Positions 1-7,439 of a stretch of 20,318 bases of DNA are shown here, in pieces. Positions within the stretch are counted from its first letter, which is position 1; every line of letters starts with the position of its first letter. The translations under genes were made by a program, and so were the position numbers. A model generated the notes under the pieces. The model worked only from the letters and a program-made list of their open reading frames with translations, was not told where the DNA came from and did not search any database. The DNA is from Phycisphaerales bacterium. GTDB lineage: Bacteria > Planctomycetota > Phycisphaerae > Sedimentisphaerales > Anaerobacaceae. The stretch is from contig DQCG01000716.1 in NCBI GenBank assembly GCA_003533825.1, forward strand, positions 5,526-25,843, given 5' to 3'.

Positions 1-513
1 GATGCCCTGCGAAACATGGGCCGGCAGGCGGCCGGTGCGGCCATACTGCTGTGTGGAGGGAGTTATCGGCAGGATGTCGGCGATACCCGCTACAGCGGCT
101 CGGAAATCGTCATGCGAAAGCTCACCGAGATGGGAGCCGAGATGCGAGTGCACGATCCGTATCTCGAACATTGGTACGAGCTGGAATCGCAGGATACCTA
201 CCCGGCACCGGGACATTCATGGGCGAGGTTCTTCCGGAATCAGGATGGCCTGGTTAATCTCCGGGTTCAAAGCGATCTTGCCGGTGCGCTGGCCGGTGCG
301 CAGGCAATCATATTGGCCGTGCCGCACACCCCTTATCTGGAGCTTGACCCTGAAAAAATAGTCGAATGGGCGGGTGGGCCGCTGGCGGTTATCGACTGCT
401 TCGGCATATTGGATGACCAGAGAATCCGGCGGTACTTCGAGCTTGGCTGCGAAGTCAAAGGTCTGGGAAGGGGACATATACAACGGATTAAGGAAGAAGT
501 AAGAAAAAGTTAA
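1..513 (+). CDS. Nucleotide-sugar dehydrogenase, C-terminal part (5' end outside window)
   Basis: The reading frame is open from base 1, so the gene begins upstream. The visible part matches the C-terminal UDP-binding domain of the UDP-glucose/GDP-mannose dehydrogenase family: a GGSYRQDVGDTRYSGS stretch stands where the family has G(L)SYKxDVxDxRxSPA, followed by GAEMRVHDPY and, near the end, VIDCFGILDD. Family members oxidise a UDP-sugar C6 hydroxyl (or the ManNAc equivalent) to the uronate with NAD+ in the cytoplasm. The Rossmann domain and catalytic cysteine lie outside the window, so the substrate cannot be told. Stop TAA at 511-513. The 44-base gap to the downstream GT4 gene and the shared strand suggest one glycan-synthesis operon. 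Confidence 0.8.
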   Translation, partial: DALRNMGRQAAGAAILLCGGSYRQDVGDTRYSGSEIVMRKLTEMGAEMRVHDPYLEHWYELESQDTYPAPGHSWARFFRNQDGLVNLRVQSDLAGALAGAQAIILAVPHTPYLELDPEKIVEWAGGPLAVIDCFGILDDQRIRRYFELGCEVKGLGRGHIQRIKEEVRKS

Positions 514-535
514 AAGTAAAAAGGTAAAAGTTAAA
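508..535 (+). repeat. Four phased heptamers, AGTTAAA-like
   Basis: Four adjacent 7-base units, AGTTAAA, AGTAAAA, AGGTAAA and AGTTAAA, run without interruption. The array starts inside the last codons of the dehydrogenase and contains its stop codon. Similar short heptamer arrays occur between genes in several bacterial genomes. No regulatory role is visible. Confidence 0.6.
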
Positions 536-556
536 AACGCAAGGGAGTCTGTAGAC

Positions 557-1618
557 ATGGACGTAGCGGATATTAAGGATAAACGGATCGCTATTCTGTC
601 TCCGGTCGCGTGGCGGACGCCGCCGCGGGCTTATGGCGCATGGGAGACTGTCGCGAGCAATATCACCGAAGGACTCGTCGCTCGCGGCTGGAAGAATGTC
701 ACGCTCTTTGCGACGAAAGAATCCATTACCAGCGCGAAACTTGAAGGTTGGATAGAAAAAGGCTATGAAGAAGACAAGTCACAAATCCCGCTGGTCTCGA
801 CGTGCCTGCATATCTCCAAAGTCATGCAGCGGGCCGGCGAGTTCGACCTTATTCACAGCAATTTCGATTACCTGCCATTGACTTACCTGCCGCTGATAAA
901 GACGCCCATGCTGACAACAATCCACGGTTTTTCCGATCCGGACATACTTCGGGTCTACCACGATCATAAAGACACTTATTATGTCTCCATCAGCGATTCC
1001 GACAGGGATTCCGGGCTGCCTTATCTGGCGACCGTTTACAACGGTATCGACCTGTCGAACCTGACCTTTAGAGCAGCGCCAGGCGACAAGCTCGTCCACT
1101 ACGGGCGGATACACAACGACAAGGGGACGCATCTGGCGATTGAGGTTGCGAAAAAGTCCGGCATGGATTTAATCATAGCCGGCATTATTCAGGACCAGGA
1201 TTACTTCGACAATCTCGTAAAGCCGCACATAAATAATTCGTCGATTAAGTTCATAGGACCCGTCGATCCGGTGCAGCGAGATGCGCTGCTTAAGGAAGCG
1301 TATGCAGTTCTCCATTTGAATTTGATTCCCGAACGGTTTGGACTGGTTATGGCCGAATCGATGGCCGCCGGCGTGCCGGTTATCGCGATGGATTTAGGCT
1401 CTTGTCGGGAAGTCATCGCCGACAAACAAACCGGGTATCTGGTCAACAGCATCGATGAGGCAGTCGAAGCTGTCGGCAAAATCGACCGCATCGACCGCAA
1501 AAAATGCCGGCAGCGAGTCGAGGAGAACTTCACTATCGACAAGATGGTAGAAGGCTACGAAAAAGTCTACGCGGAAATCTTCCGCCGGGAAGAAAAAAAG
1601 CTGTCATTTCGCACTTGA
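557..1618 (+). CDS. Glycosyltransferase family 4 (GT-B fold)
   Basis: 353 residues. The N-terminal half starts IAILSPVAWRTPPRAYGAWE, the usual glycosyltransferase-4 opening loop with an acceptor-side glycine/tyrosine-rich turn. VYNGID (about 160-165) marks the linker. The C-terminal half has HYGRIHNDKGTHLAIE (a GRL-x-x-x-KG variant) and the E-x7-E nucleotide-sugar signature at E259 and E267 in PERFGLVMAESMAAGVPVIA. It should transfer a sugar from an NDP donor to a glycan or lipid acceptor in the cytoplasm; donor and acceptor are not predictable. The ATG at 557 is chosen because AAGGGAG lies at 541-547, 9 bases upstream. The last residues (LSFRT) and the stop are encoded inside an intergenic-type palindromic repeat, so the original C-terminus may have been slightly different. 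Confidence 0.88.
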   Translation: MDVADIKDKRIAILSPVAWRTPPRAYGAWETVASNITEGLVARGWKNVTLFATKESITSAKLEGWIEKGYEEDKSQIPLVSTCLHISKVMQRAGEFDLIHSNFDYLPLTYLPLIKTPMLTTIHGFSDPDILRVYHDHKDTYYVSISDSDRDSGLPYLATVYNGIDLSNLTFRAAPGDKLVHYGRIHNDKGTHLAIEVAKKSGMDLIIAGIIQDQDYFDNLVKPHINNSSIKFIGPVDPVQRDALLKEAYAVLHLNLIPERFGLVMAESMAAGVPVIAMDLGSCREVIADKQTGYLVNSIDEAVEAVGKIDRIDRKKCRQRVEENFTIDKMVEGYEKVYAEIFRREEKKLSFRT

Positions 1619-1668
1619 TGCGGAATCCATTGTTTCGACTTTGGATTCCTGCTTCCGCAGGAATGACA
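1602..1668. repeat. Inverted pair of GTCATT-type palindromic repeats
   Basis: The left arm begins TGTCATTTCGCACTTGATG and ends GGAATCCA (1602-1629). The right arm (1643-1668) is the inverted counterpart, GGATTCC...GGAATGACA, so the two arms face each other like a BIME. The right arm has its own perfect 8-bp hairpin at 1645-1664 with loop TTCC. The left arm is degenerate. GTCATTCC...GGAATCC palindromes are known as dispersed intergenic repeats in many bacteria. It overlaps the 3' end of the GT4 gene and fills most of the gap to the GH130 gene. Confidence 0.65.
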
Positions 1669-1706
1669 AACAATCAAATTGTGATTGAGTTACAGGGATG
1701 TAAACG

Positions 1707-2642
1707 ATGAATAAACCGTTAGTCACTCGTTACCAGGGCAATCCTATTCTGACAAAAGACGATATCCCTTATCCCGTTCAGACGGTTCACAATGCGGGCG
1801 TTACAAAGTTCGACGGCCGGTATATCATGCTGTTTCGCTCGCATCTCGATACAGGCAGGTCTATCATCGGTCTGGCCGAAAGCGAAGACGGATTTAATTT
1901 CAAGGCTCGGCCTAAGCCTTTCATGACGCCGAGCAGAGAACCTGTCTTTATCGAATATGAGGCCTTTGGGATTGAGGATGCCCGGACCACTCACCTCGAA
2001 GGTGCGTACTACATCACGTACAGCGCGTATTCGCAGCACGGCGTCCGTATCGGCCTGGCTAAGACCCATGATTTCGAATCGGTCGAAAGAGTATCCCTGA
2101 TTACGCAGGCAGATTATCGAAATACTGTTCTCTTTCCGGAAAAGATTGACGGCCGGTATGTTAAGCTCGACAGGCCCCATTCGGACATCAGCCCATGGTC
2201 GATCTGGATAAGCTACTCGCCGGACCTGCGTCACTGGGGCGATTCGAAACTGGTAATGAAACCTGTGCCGTATCATTGGGACGAGACGAAAATCGGCCCC
2301 GGCGCTCCGCCGATTCGCACCGAAAAAGGCTGGCTGAGCATCTATCACGGCGTTTTTCCGACGATGGCAGGTCATGTCTATCGGCTCGGCGCCGCTTTAC
2401 ACAAGCTCGACGATCCAGCACAAATCCTCGGTGTAGGTGACCGCTGGATATTGCAGCCGGAAGACCCGTGGGAAGTCACCGGTTACGTCCCCAACGTAGT
2501 GTTCACGTGCGGTGCCATCCCCGAAGACGACGGCACATTGAAATTATACTGGGGCGGAGCCGACAAAGTAATGTGCGCCGGAACCGCCGTGATTGATGAG
2601 CTTGTGGACCTCTGCCTGACGGATTCTCGCCCCGCGATGTGA
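1707..2642 (+). CDS. Glycoside hydrolase family 130 (mannoside phosphorylase-type)
   Basis: 311 residues, the usual size for GH130, a five-bladed beta-propeller family of beta-mannoside phosphorylases and a few hydrolases. Recognisable blocks are HNAG (28-31), MLFRSH (41-46), GIEDAR (88-93) with D91 in the position of the catalytic acid, YRNTVLFPEKIDGRYVKLDRP around 137-157, GPGAPPIRTEKGWLSIYHGV, LGAALHKLDDPAQILG and GYVPNVVFTCGAI. The classical motif is G-x-E-D-P-R; here Pro is Ala. Phosphorylases use phosphate to split beta-mannosides into mannose-1-phosphate, cytoplasmically. No signal peptide is seen. The start ATG follows AGGGATG with a short spacing. It follows a GT4 gene on the same strand, so a role in making or recycling a mannose-containing glycan is a fair inference; phosphorylase versus hydrolase cannot be decided by reading alone. 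Confidence 0.88.
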   Translation: MNKPLVTRYQGNPILTKDDIPYPVQTVHNAGVTKFDGRYIMLFRSHLDTGRSIIGLAESEDGFNFKARPKPFMTPSREPVFIEYEAFGIEDARTTHLEGAYYITYSAYSQHGVRIGLAKTHDFESVERVSLITQADYRNTVLFPEKIDGRYVKLDRPHSDISPWSIWISYSPDLRHWGDSKLVMKPVPYHWDETKIGPGAPPIRTEKGWLSIYHGVFPTMAGHVYRLGAALHKLDDPAQILGVGDRWILQPEDPWEVTGYVPNVVFTCGAIPEDDGTLKLYWGGADKVMCAGTAVIDELVDLCLTDSRPAM

Positions 2643-2843
2643 TCATTTCATATAACGGACTTTGAATAGACTCGTTCAAGATACATTGTGGGATTTGGTG
2701 GTCTCGATCTGAGTCGCATTTGCGTTTGAGACGTACCTTGCGCTCGAAGGATTATCACATGGCAAGACTGCAAACAGGGGGATACTCGACGCTCACACCG
2801 GCAACAGCAAGAGGTTATGCTTCAGCCCTGCCAAAGGGACATT
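2643..2843. other. Convergent intergenic region without recognisable gene
   Basis: About 200 bases lie between the convergent GH130 and DUF429 genes. No convincing coding frame and no hairpin with a T-tract was seen. A loose GTCTC/GAGAC inverted pair at 2701-2732 is too weak to call. Confidence 0.4.
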
Positions 2844-3575
2844 TCATTTCGGACGAAACCAAATCCAACCCTCCTTCATTGCGAGCTCTCGATCTTCCGG
2901 TTCAACTACTCTGCCTAACAGAAAGTCAACTGCCGCCAAGACGCAAACAACCGCATCCAACACATCTGCATTTGAGCGCATCAGCGAAATATCGCTCGGC
3001 AATGTCAGGCAGCTCCGCAGGTCTTCAACTATATTATCTCGACAGGCTACCTGATCTCTCTTCTTATATCCCGATGCTTGTATCTCATGTGCCAGGAGTG
3101 TTGCGGCTGGATAAACCTCAATGACTGAGATACCCTCTATTGCCTGGTCCCACGCCAAGGGTATCGACTGTCCAGTTAATTGCCCAAGTCCTCCTATAAT
3201 CTGAAGTGCTGCGTGGGCAGTACGTGCGATGCGGTCTGCACCAACATCCAACGGCTGGCGTCCAAGCTTCTTCTTTACCATACAGTCAGTAGCTCTTCGG
3301 AAGAGCTTATCAGGAGTTGTGGCAATGAATTCTCCAGACACATGTGAAGCCAGTGTGCATCCCAGTCTAGCTGGCCAGCCCAATGGGGCATCCATAGAGA
3401 TAAGTGTAGGTTGGTCTATACGAATCCAACTTGCAATAGTCTCAGCTATCGGCTTGTCGTGGCTGCCTGTGGTAGTAGCAAGAATATCGGCTTTATGATC
3501 GTGCCACGAACCGAGAGCTAAACCCACTTTCTTGGGCTTTGTTGCACAGTCGATCCCGATGATAGTCACGTTCAT
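2844..3575 (-). CDS. DUF429 family protein (predicted RNase H-like fold)
   Basis: 243 residues from the ATG at 3575. The features fit DUF429: an N-terminal IIGIDCATKPKKVGLAL strand-turn with an acidic residue in GID, SMDAPLGWP, RRATDCMVKK, ISVIEVYPAATLL and a C-terminal DVLDAVVCVLAA...EGWIWF. Pfam groups DUF429 with RNase H-like nucleases from its acidic residues; activity is not established. An in-frame TTG at 3581 would add two residues (MI); the ATG is preferred, although neither has a clear Shine-Dalgarno. No signal peptide. It stands alone on the minus strand, and its 3' end faces the GH130 gene. Confidence 0.8.
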   Translation of the reverse strand: MNVTIIGIDCATKPKKVGLALGSWHDHKADILATTTGSHDKPIAETIASWIRIDQPTLISMDAPLGWPARLGCTLASHVSGEFIATTPDKLFRRATDCMVKKKLGRQPLDVGADRIARTAHAALQIIGGLGQLTGQSIPLAWDQAIEGISVIEVYPAATLLAHEIQASGYKKRDQVACRDNIVEDLRSCLTLPSDISLMRSNADVLDAVVCVLAAVDFLLGRVVEPEDRELAMKEGWIWFRPK

Positions 3576-3721
3576 GATCAAGTCGTTCTTGAGATATGCT
3601 TAACCTAACACATAGTTTCATATGGTGGGCTTAAGCCTGCGAACTGGAGTAAGCGTTTAAACTCAGTGGGGTAAGCCCTACCCTACTTTTGTTTGCCGAC
3701 AAGCCTTTAATTCATTCTTGG

Positions 3722-4051
3722 CTAAAGGAATAGGAATTTTGCCTTTTCGAACGCATACATTAGAACTATGGAAGATATAAGGTACCTTAGTCCCCAATCA
3801 AATCTCTTTTTCAAAATGACCATATCGGAAACACCAAATTCTCTTGACTTCAAACAAAACAACCAAGACAACATTCTTCCGACATTCAGAGGATTAATTA
3901 CACTTAACGGATTGTAGTCTTCCTCGGATTTGATTTTCTGCTGTACATCTGAAAACATGCCTTTTGCGACGGTAGATTGAGCGATTTCCCAGGTGCCAGC
4001 TATTGCAACATATACTACTGCAAACTCCAGAATGTAATAAACAATCAGCAT
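3722..4051 (-). CDS. Small membrane protein of unknown function
   Basis: 109 residues; no family recognised. A hydrophobic N-terminal segment (about residues 1-21, starting MLIVYYILEFAVVYVAI) and a C-terminal one (about 88-107, LRYLISSIVLMYAFEKAKF) flank a polar middle, so two membrane passes with a roughly 60-residue loop are likely. Support for a real gene: CAGGGGTC lies about 9 bases before the ATG, and no competing frame is present. It is more AT-rich than its neighbours, which could mean acquired DNA or relaxed composition. It could be a remnant of a longer protein. Confidence 0.55.
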   Translation of the reverse strand: MLIVYYILEFAVVYVAIAGTWEIAQSTVAKGMFSDVQQKIKSEEDYNPLSVINPLNVGRMLSWLFCLKSREFGVSDMVILKKRFDWGLRYLISSIVLMYAFEKAKFLFL

Positions 4052-4096
4052 ATACTTTGACCCCTGTTTATAGATAATGATGGATTGTATGTTTTC

Positions 4097-4124
4097 CTTA
4101 TAAGAACATTTTGTACTTTATAAG
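4097..4124 (-). promoter_or_regulatory. Two near-identical CTTATAAG palindromes upstream of the small membrane gene
   Basis: CTTATAAG (4097-4104) and CTTTATAAG (4116-4124) lie about 20 bases apart, centre to centre, 45-75 bases upstream of the 109-codon gene. They could be paired binding sites on one helix face, or two -10-like TTATAA boxes. No good -35 partner was found. Confidence 0.25.
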
Positions 4125-4204
4125 CTCATGTAATGTCCCAAATGTTTCATTGATGACCTATGCCCTCTGCCCATAAACAAAATAGCATTTCCCTGTCCCA
4201 ATTA

Positions 4205-5218
4205 TTATCCCTTTGTAACTTCAGTGATGAGTCCTCTCATAAATTCGGCGGCTAATTGCGCATTTTTGTCTGCGTATTCGATGCCTACTGTCTGGCCGTT
4301 CACAATCGGTAGCGAATGGCACAGTTCATAACTGAGATAGCCGGAATATCCAATCTCGTGCATTGCACTAATGAATGGCCTGTAGAAGCTCGCGCCTTTA
4401 ACTTTGCCGTCTTTATCCCTTTCATATTCGCCGCCAAAATGGGACAACACCTGCAAATCACCCACGGTTTTCGCGGCCCTTTGGATATTCTCAGGACTCT
4501 TGTCCGCCATAATCGGAACATCCAGCGAGACTTTCAGGCTGGGGGAGCTTACTTCTTTGACCATTTTCAGCACATCCTGATAATCTCGAATAACGGGAGC
4601 ATGGTTCTGCAGAGCCAAAATGACGCCGGTATCTTCCGCATATCGCGCGCATTCCGCCATGCCCTCGTGGCACCATGCCCATATCTGCTCGGCGGTAAAA
4701 TTCTCATGGGTATATTTCCAGATATCCTTTGCTATTGCATATTCTGCCAATTGTGGATGTTTCGTCACGCCCGGCCAGGCTAAGAACATTCGCAATGTCC
4801 TTGCGCCAATATCCGATGTCATTCGAATCAGCTCTTTAACATAAGCGATCTGGCACTCCCGGTATTCTGGAATCGGGCTGCTGAAATCGTTATTGGCCGC
4901 AACTCCGTAAATTTCAATACCTTCGCCGTTAGAGACAGAGCGAAGCTCTTTGCAGCGTTTTGTCGGCCAGTCGAGTGGATTGCCATGAGGACGTTTTCCA
5001 TCTATCTCAATCCCCTCGTAACCATATTTTTTGGCCCGTTTAATCATCTGCTCCAAAGTAAGAGCTTCTCCGCGATACCAAACGCCGAGAAATGTGATGC
5101 TGTATAAACCAACCTTCATATTCGACTTTTTTTGACTGCCCTGAGAAAGGCCGTTTAGATTTGCCACCAATCCTGCCGTGGCAGCCAGCGAGGTGCCCAT
5201 AAATTGCCTTCGATTCAT
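4205..5218 (-). CDS. Tat-exported sugar phosphate isomerase/epimerase-like TIM barrel
   Basis: 337 residues from the ATG at 5218. That ATG is chosen over upstream in-frame ATG and TTG codons because GAGGG lies about 7 bases before it and because it puts a twin-arginine signal (MNRRQFMGTSLAATAGL) at the very N-terminus. The mature part follows the xylose isomerase-like barrel pattern: KVGLYSITFLGVW, YGYEGIEIDGKRP, EIYGVAANNDF, GARTLRMFLAWPG, LALQNHAP (usual ENH/QNH metal-site strand), LKVSLDVPIM, VLSHFGGEY and YSGYLSYELC, with the last Glu as the usual metal ligand. Such exported proteins are abundant in Planctomycetota, and their sugar substrates are mostly unknown. It has its own promoter at 5296-5324. 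Confidence 0.85.
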   Translation of the reverse strand: MNRRQFMGTSLAATAGLVANLNGLSQGSQKKSNMKVGLYSITFLGVWYRGEALTLEQMIKRAKKYGYEGIEIDGKRPHGNPLDWPTKRCKELRSVSNGEGIEIYGVAANNDFSSPIPEYRECQIAYVKELIRMTSDIGARTLRMFLAWPGVTKHPQLAEYAIAKDIWKYTHENFTAEQIWAWCHEGMAECARYAEDTGVILALQNHAPVIRDYQDVLKMVKEVSSPSLKVSLDVPIMADKSPENIQRAAKTVGDLQVLSHFGGEYERDKDGKVKGASFYRPFISAMHEIGYSGYLSYELCHSLPIVNGQTVGIEYADKNAQLAAEFMRGLITEVTKG

Positions 5219-5295
5219 TTCCGTGCCCTCTTTCATAGAATTATCTTCCAATTTTCTTCGCAGCAGATCGACAAAAATTATCTCACAACTACTGA

Positions 5296-5324
5296 AGAAT
5301 AAACTGTCCCGATGAAACAGTCAA
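5296..5324 (-). promoter_or_regulatory. Sigma70-type promoter of the isomerase/epimerase gene
   Basis: Read on the minus strand: TTGACT (5324-5319), exactly 17 bases, then TATTCT (5301-5296). The predicted start near 5289 leaves a leader of about 70 bases before the ATG at 5218. An ACTGT/ACAGT inverted pair overlaps the -35 and spacer. Confidence 0.55.
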
Positions 5325-5368
5325 CTGATTTGAAACAGAAATTTAACGATTGGCAGGGATGTCGAATA

Positions 5369-6223
5369 TTATCGCGGGTTGGGTCTTTTGGCCATTAGTA
5401 TTATGATCTTGTCGTATATTTTCTTCGGCAGGGCGTTTCTCAGTATCTTGCGAATTTCGTGCATGGGGGTGCGCTGGGTTGTGTGGGTGATGATGATGTG
5501 CTCGTTGTTCAGGTTTTTCAGCAGTGTTGCAAGTTCGTCGACATGCATGTGTTTGCCGGCTTTGGCCCTGGTTGTATGCTCGTCCTCGTAGAAAGTGCAC
5601 TCGGCAATTAAAATATTGCTCTCGGCGATGTATTTCAATTGCGAAAAATCAACGTACTGCGTATCGCCGAGGTAGGTGACGATGGGGAACTCCAGCGGGT
5701 AGTCGATTTCGATACCCTGCTTCTTTAGCTCGACGATTTGCGGGCCAGTCAGACCTTTGTACTCGGATTTGAGTTTTTTTCGCTTCTCGATAACAGTGAA
5801 GCCAACGGAGCCTTTGCTGTGCTTTGTAGGGAATACCCTTGCAACCAAATTGGGCTTGATCTTGTATTCATCCCCTGGTTTGACGCCGACGAGTTTGGCC
5901 GGGATTTTGTTGCCGTCAAGCTTCGACCATGCGTCTATAATCTGTTTCATTGGCGGCAGTAAATTATCAGGGGCCAGGATCGTTCCCGCGGATATGCCGC
6001 AGAAATTCCGCTGGGACAGGTAATATGCAAGCCCGGCGGCGTGGTCCATGTGCCCGTGCGTGAGCAGAACGTTGTTGATGGGGATAATCTGGTCGGGCGC
6101 TTTGCCCACATCGAAGCAGACATCCAATTGCGGCACTGCGACCACGGTCTCTTCGCCCGCGACCGAATAGCCGATGATGTCCATCTCATCTATCTTTATA
6201 TGTGCTAAATTATGACTGGCCAT
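5369..6223 (-). CDS. Metallo-beta-lactamase-fold hydrolase, RNase Z-like
   Basis: 284 residues. THGHMDHAAG (His56, His58, Asp60, His61) is the HxHxDH zinc motif. The other expected ligands are visible: TKHS (His135), YLGDTQY (Asp187), KHMHVDE (His225/His227) and ITHTT (His247). The order and the AECTF strand resemble RNase Z/ElaC and its relatives, which cut tRNA 3' trailers or act as phosphodiesterases. No flexible exosite arm typical of bacterial RNase Z is obvious, so a general MBL phosphodiesterase is equally possible. No signal peptide. The upstream sequence has no clear Shine-Dalgarno, and Met14 is an alternative start. It is divergent from the 6400 operon and lies upstream of the isomerase gene with a gap of about 150 bases. 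Confidence 0.85.
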   Translation of the reverse strand: MASHNLAHIKIDEMDIIGYSVAGEETVVAVPQLDVCFDVGKAPDQIIPINNVLLTHGHMDHAAGLAYYLSQRNFCGISAGTILAPDNLLPPMKQIIDAWSKLDGNKIPAKLVGVKPGDEYKIKPNLVARVFPTKHSKGSVGFTVIEKRKKLKSEYKGLTGPQIVELKKQGIEIDYPLEFPIVTYLGDTQYVDFSQLKYIAESNILIAECTFYEDEHTTRAKAGKHMHVDELATLLKNLNNEHIIITHTTQRTPMHEIRKILRNALPKKIYDKIIILMAKRPNPR

Positions 6224-6308
6224 TTACAATTGGTTACGGATTACAGACTAAAGTCTCCTTCTTTTTGATTGTATGAGTTTCACAGTATGATAAATGCAGT
6301 TAATGGTT

Positions 6309-6350
6309 ATGTCAATTTGTTTTTGACATGGCTGTCGATACTAATACACT
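6309..6350 (+). promoter_or_regulatory. Candidate promoter with overlapping operator-like inverted repeat
   Basis: TTGACA (6323-6328), 16 bases, then TACACT (6345-6350). The -35 is part of a perfect inverted repeat, ATGTCAA (6309-6315) and TTGACAT (6323-6329), with a 7-base spacer. A dimeric repressor bound there would block the -35. The predicted start near 6357 leaves about 43 bases before the ATG at 6400. Confidence 0.5.
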
Positions 6351-6399
6351 GGATTAATGGACAAGGCATTATGAATTTTAGAAATGAGGGCTTTGAAGC

Positions 6400-7419
6400 A
6401 TGAAAAGAAGAATCGTCAGGACGTTCAAGGGATTTTCCGTTTGCTTGATTATTGTGGTGCTAACCGGCTATGTATTTGCGCAGGAAGTTAAAAACACAGA
6501 GATTATCCCCCAGTTGGAACGGGAAAAATTGCCCGGCAGGCAGGTCAAAGTAGCGGCAATCTGTATTGGTTTCGGGGGAGAGCGTGATGTTAAACTGAAA
6601 ATGGCGATAGAGCATCTGCATACGGCGGGAAAGAACGGCGTGGATATCGCCTGTTTGCCGGAAGAATTCGCCGGCACAAAGGCTGAGCCTGTTCCGGGGC
6701 CGACCACCGATGCCGTGGCAAAGCTTGCCCGACAGTATAATATGTACGTTATCTGCCCGATACGAGAGCAGGCCGGAGACAAGCAGTACAACACGGCTGT
6801 TCTGATTGACCGCAAGGGCGAAATTGCCGGTTACTATCGGAAGATTTTTGTGTTCTGGGGCGAAGGTTTACACCTGAGCACCGAGGGGGTAAAGGCTTTC
6901 GATACCGATTTCGGCAGGATAAGCATCCTGACGTGCTTTGACCTGAACTACCCGGAATTGTGGCATCAATGTGATGATTTGGATGTGGATATGGTTTTCT
7001 GGCCGAGTGCATACGGCGGAGGTTCACCGCTGAACGCTTTTGCGATACTTTATCATTACTATATCGTGCCGGTGGGAGCCGGTAATATAATCGACATTAC
7101 GGGAAAGACTTTTGAGAAGATTGAAAAGCCCCGCCAGAGACAGTTCATCGCTACGCTGGATTTGGACAGGGCGTTTGCCCATCATGACTTCAACCGCAAA
7201 AAGGTCGAGAAAATGCTCGCCGAGCACAAAGGCGAGATAAAAGTTGAGCGGAATCTGAGTGACGAGGATTTGGCGCCGTGGTGGCTGTTTAAGGCGGTCA
7301 AGCCGGGCGTCAGTGTGCGTGAGCTGCTGAGGAAATACAATATTGAAACGCTTCGGGAATATCAGCATCGCAGCAGAAAGCAGATTAATGAGGCCCGCAA
7401 AAAAGGCGAAAGAATTTAA
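6400..7419 (+). CDS. Secreted carbon-nitrogen hydrolase (nitrilase superfamily)
   Basis: 339 residues. The N-terminal signal has a basic start (MKRRIVRTFK), a hydrophobic core (FSVCLIIVVLTGYVFA) and cleavage likely near AQ at 27-28. The catalytic triad of the CN-hydrolase superfamily is visible: Glu88 in LPEEFAG, Lys148 in YYRKIF and Cys179 in ILTCFDLNYPE. Members cleave amides or nitriles; the substrate is unknown. The C-terminal tail after about residue 270 is rich in Lys/Glu/Arg. A GAGGG box lies about 9 bases before the ATG. It is first in a three-gene unit, 20 bases ahead of the DUF434 gene. Export of a nitrilase-family enzyme is less common than a cytoplasmic one and fits an envelope or extracellular role. 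Confidence 0.85.
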   Translation: MKRRIVRTFKGFSVCLIIVVLTGYVFAQEVKNTEIIPQLEREKLPGRQVKVAAICIGFGGERDVKLKMAIEHLHTAGKNGVDIACLPEEFAGTKAEPVPGPTTDAVAKLARQYNMYVICPIREQAGDKQYNTAVLIDRKGEIAGYYRKIFVFWGEGLHLSTEGVKAFDTDFGRISILTCFDLNYPELWHQCDDLDVDMVFWPSAYGGGSPLNAFAILYHYYIVPVGAGNIIDITGKTFEKIEKPRQRQFIATLDLDRAFAHHDFNRKKVEKMLAEHKGEIKVERNLSDEDLAPWWLFKAVKPGVSVRELLRKYNIETLREYQHRSRKQINEARKKGERI

Positions 7420-7439
7420 CAGAATCGAGGACTTTGTTA

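Noticed and set aside
217..558. Minus-strand frame of 113 codons
   Set aside because: Shadow of the dehydrogenase gene, whose motifs are clear on the other strand.
1719..2375. Long minus-strand frame inside the GH130 gene
   Set aside because: The plus-strand GH130 motifs explain this stretch; the antisense translation has no family-like features.
2720..3124. Plus-strand frame of 134 codons
   Set aside because: Most of it is antisense to the DUF429 gene, which has clear family motifs; no ribosome site or recognisable protein.
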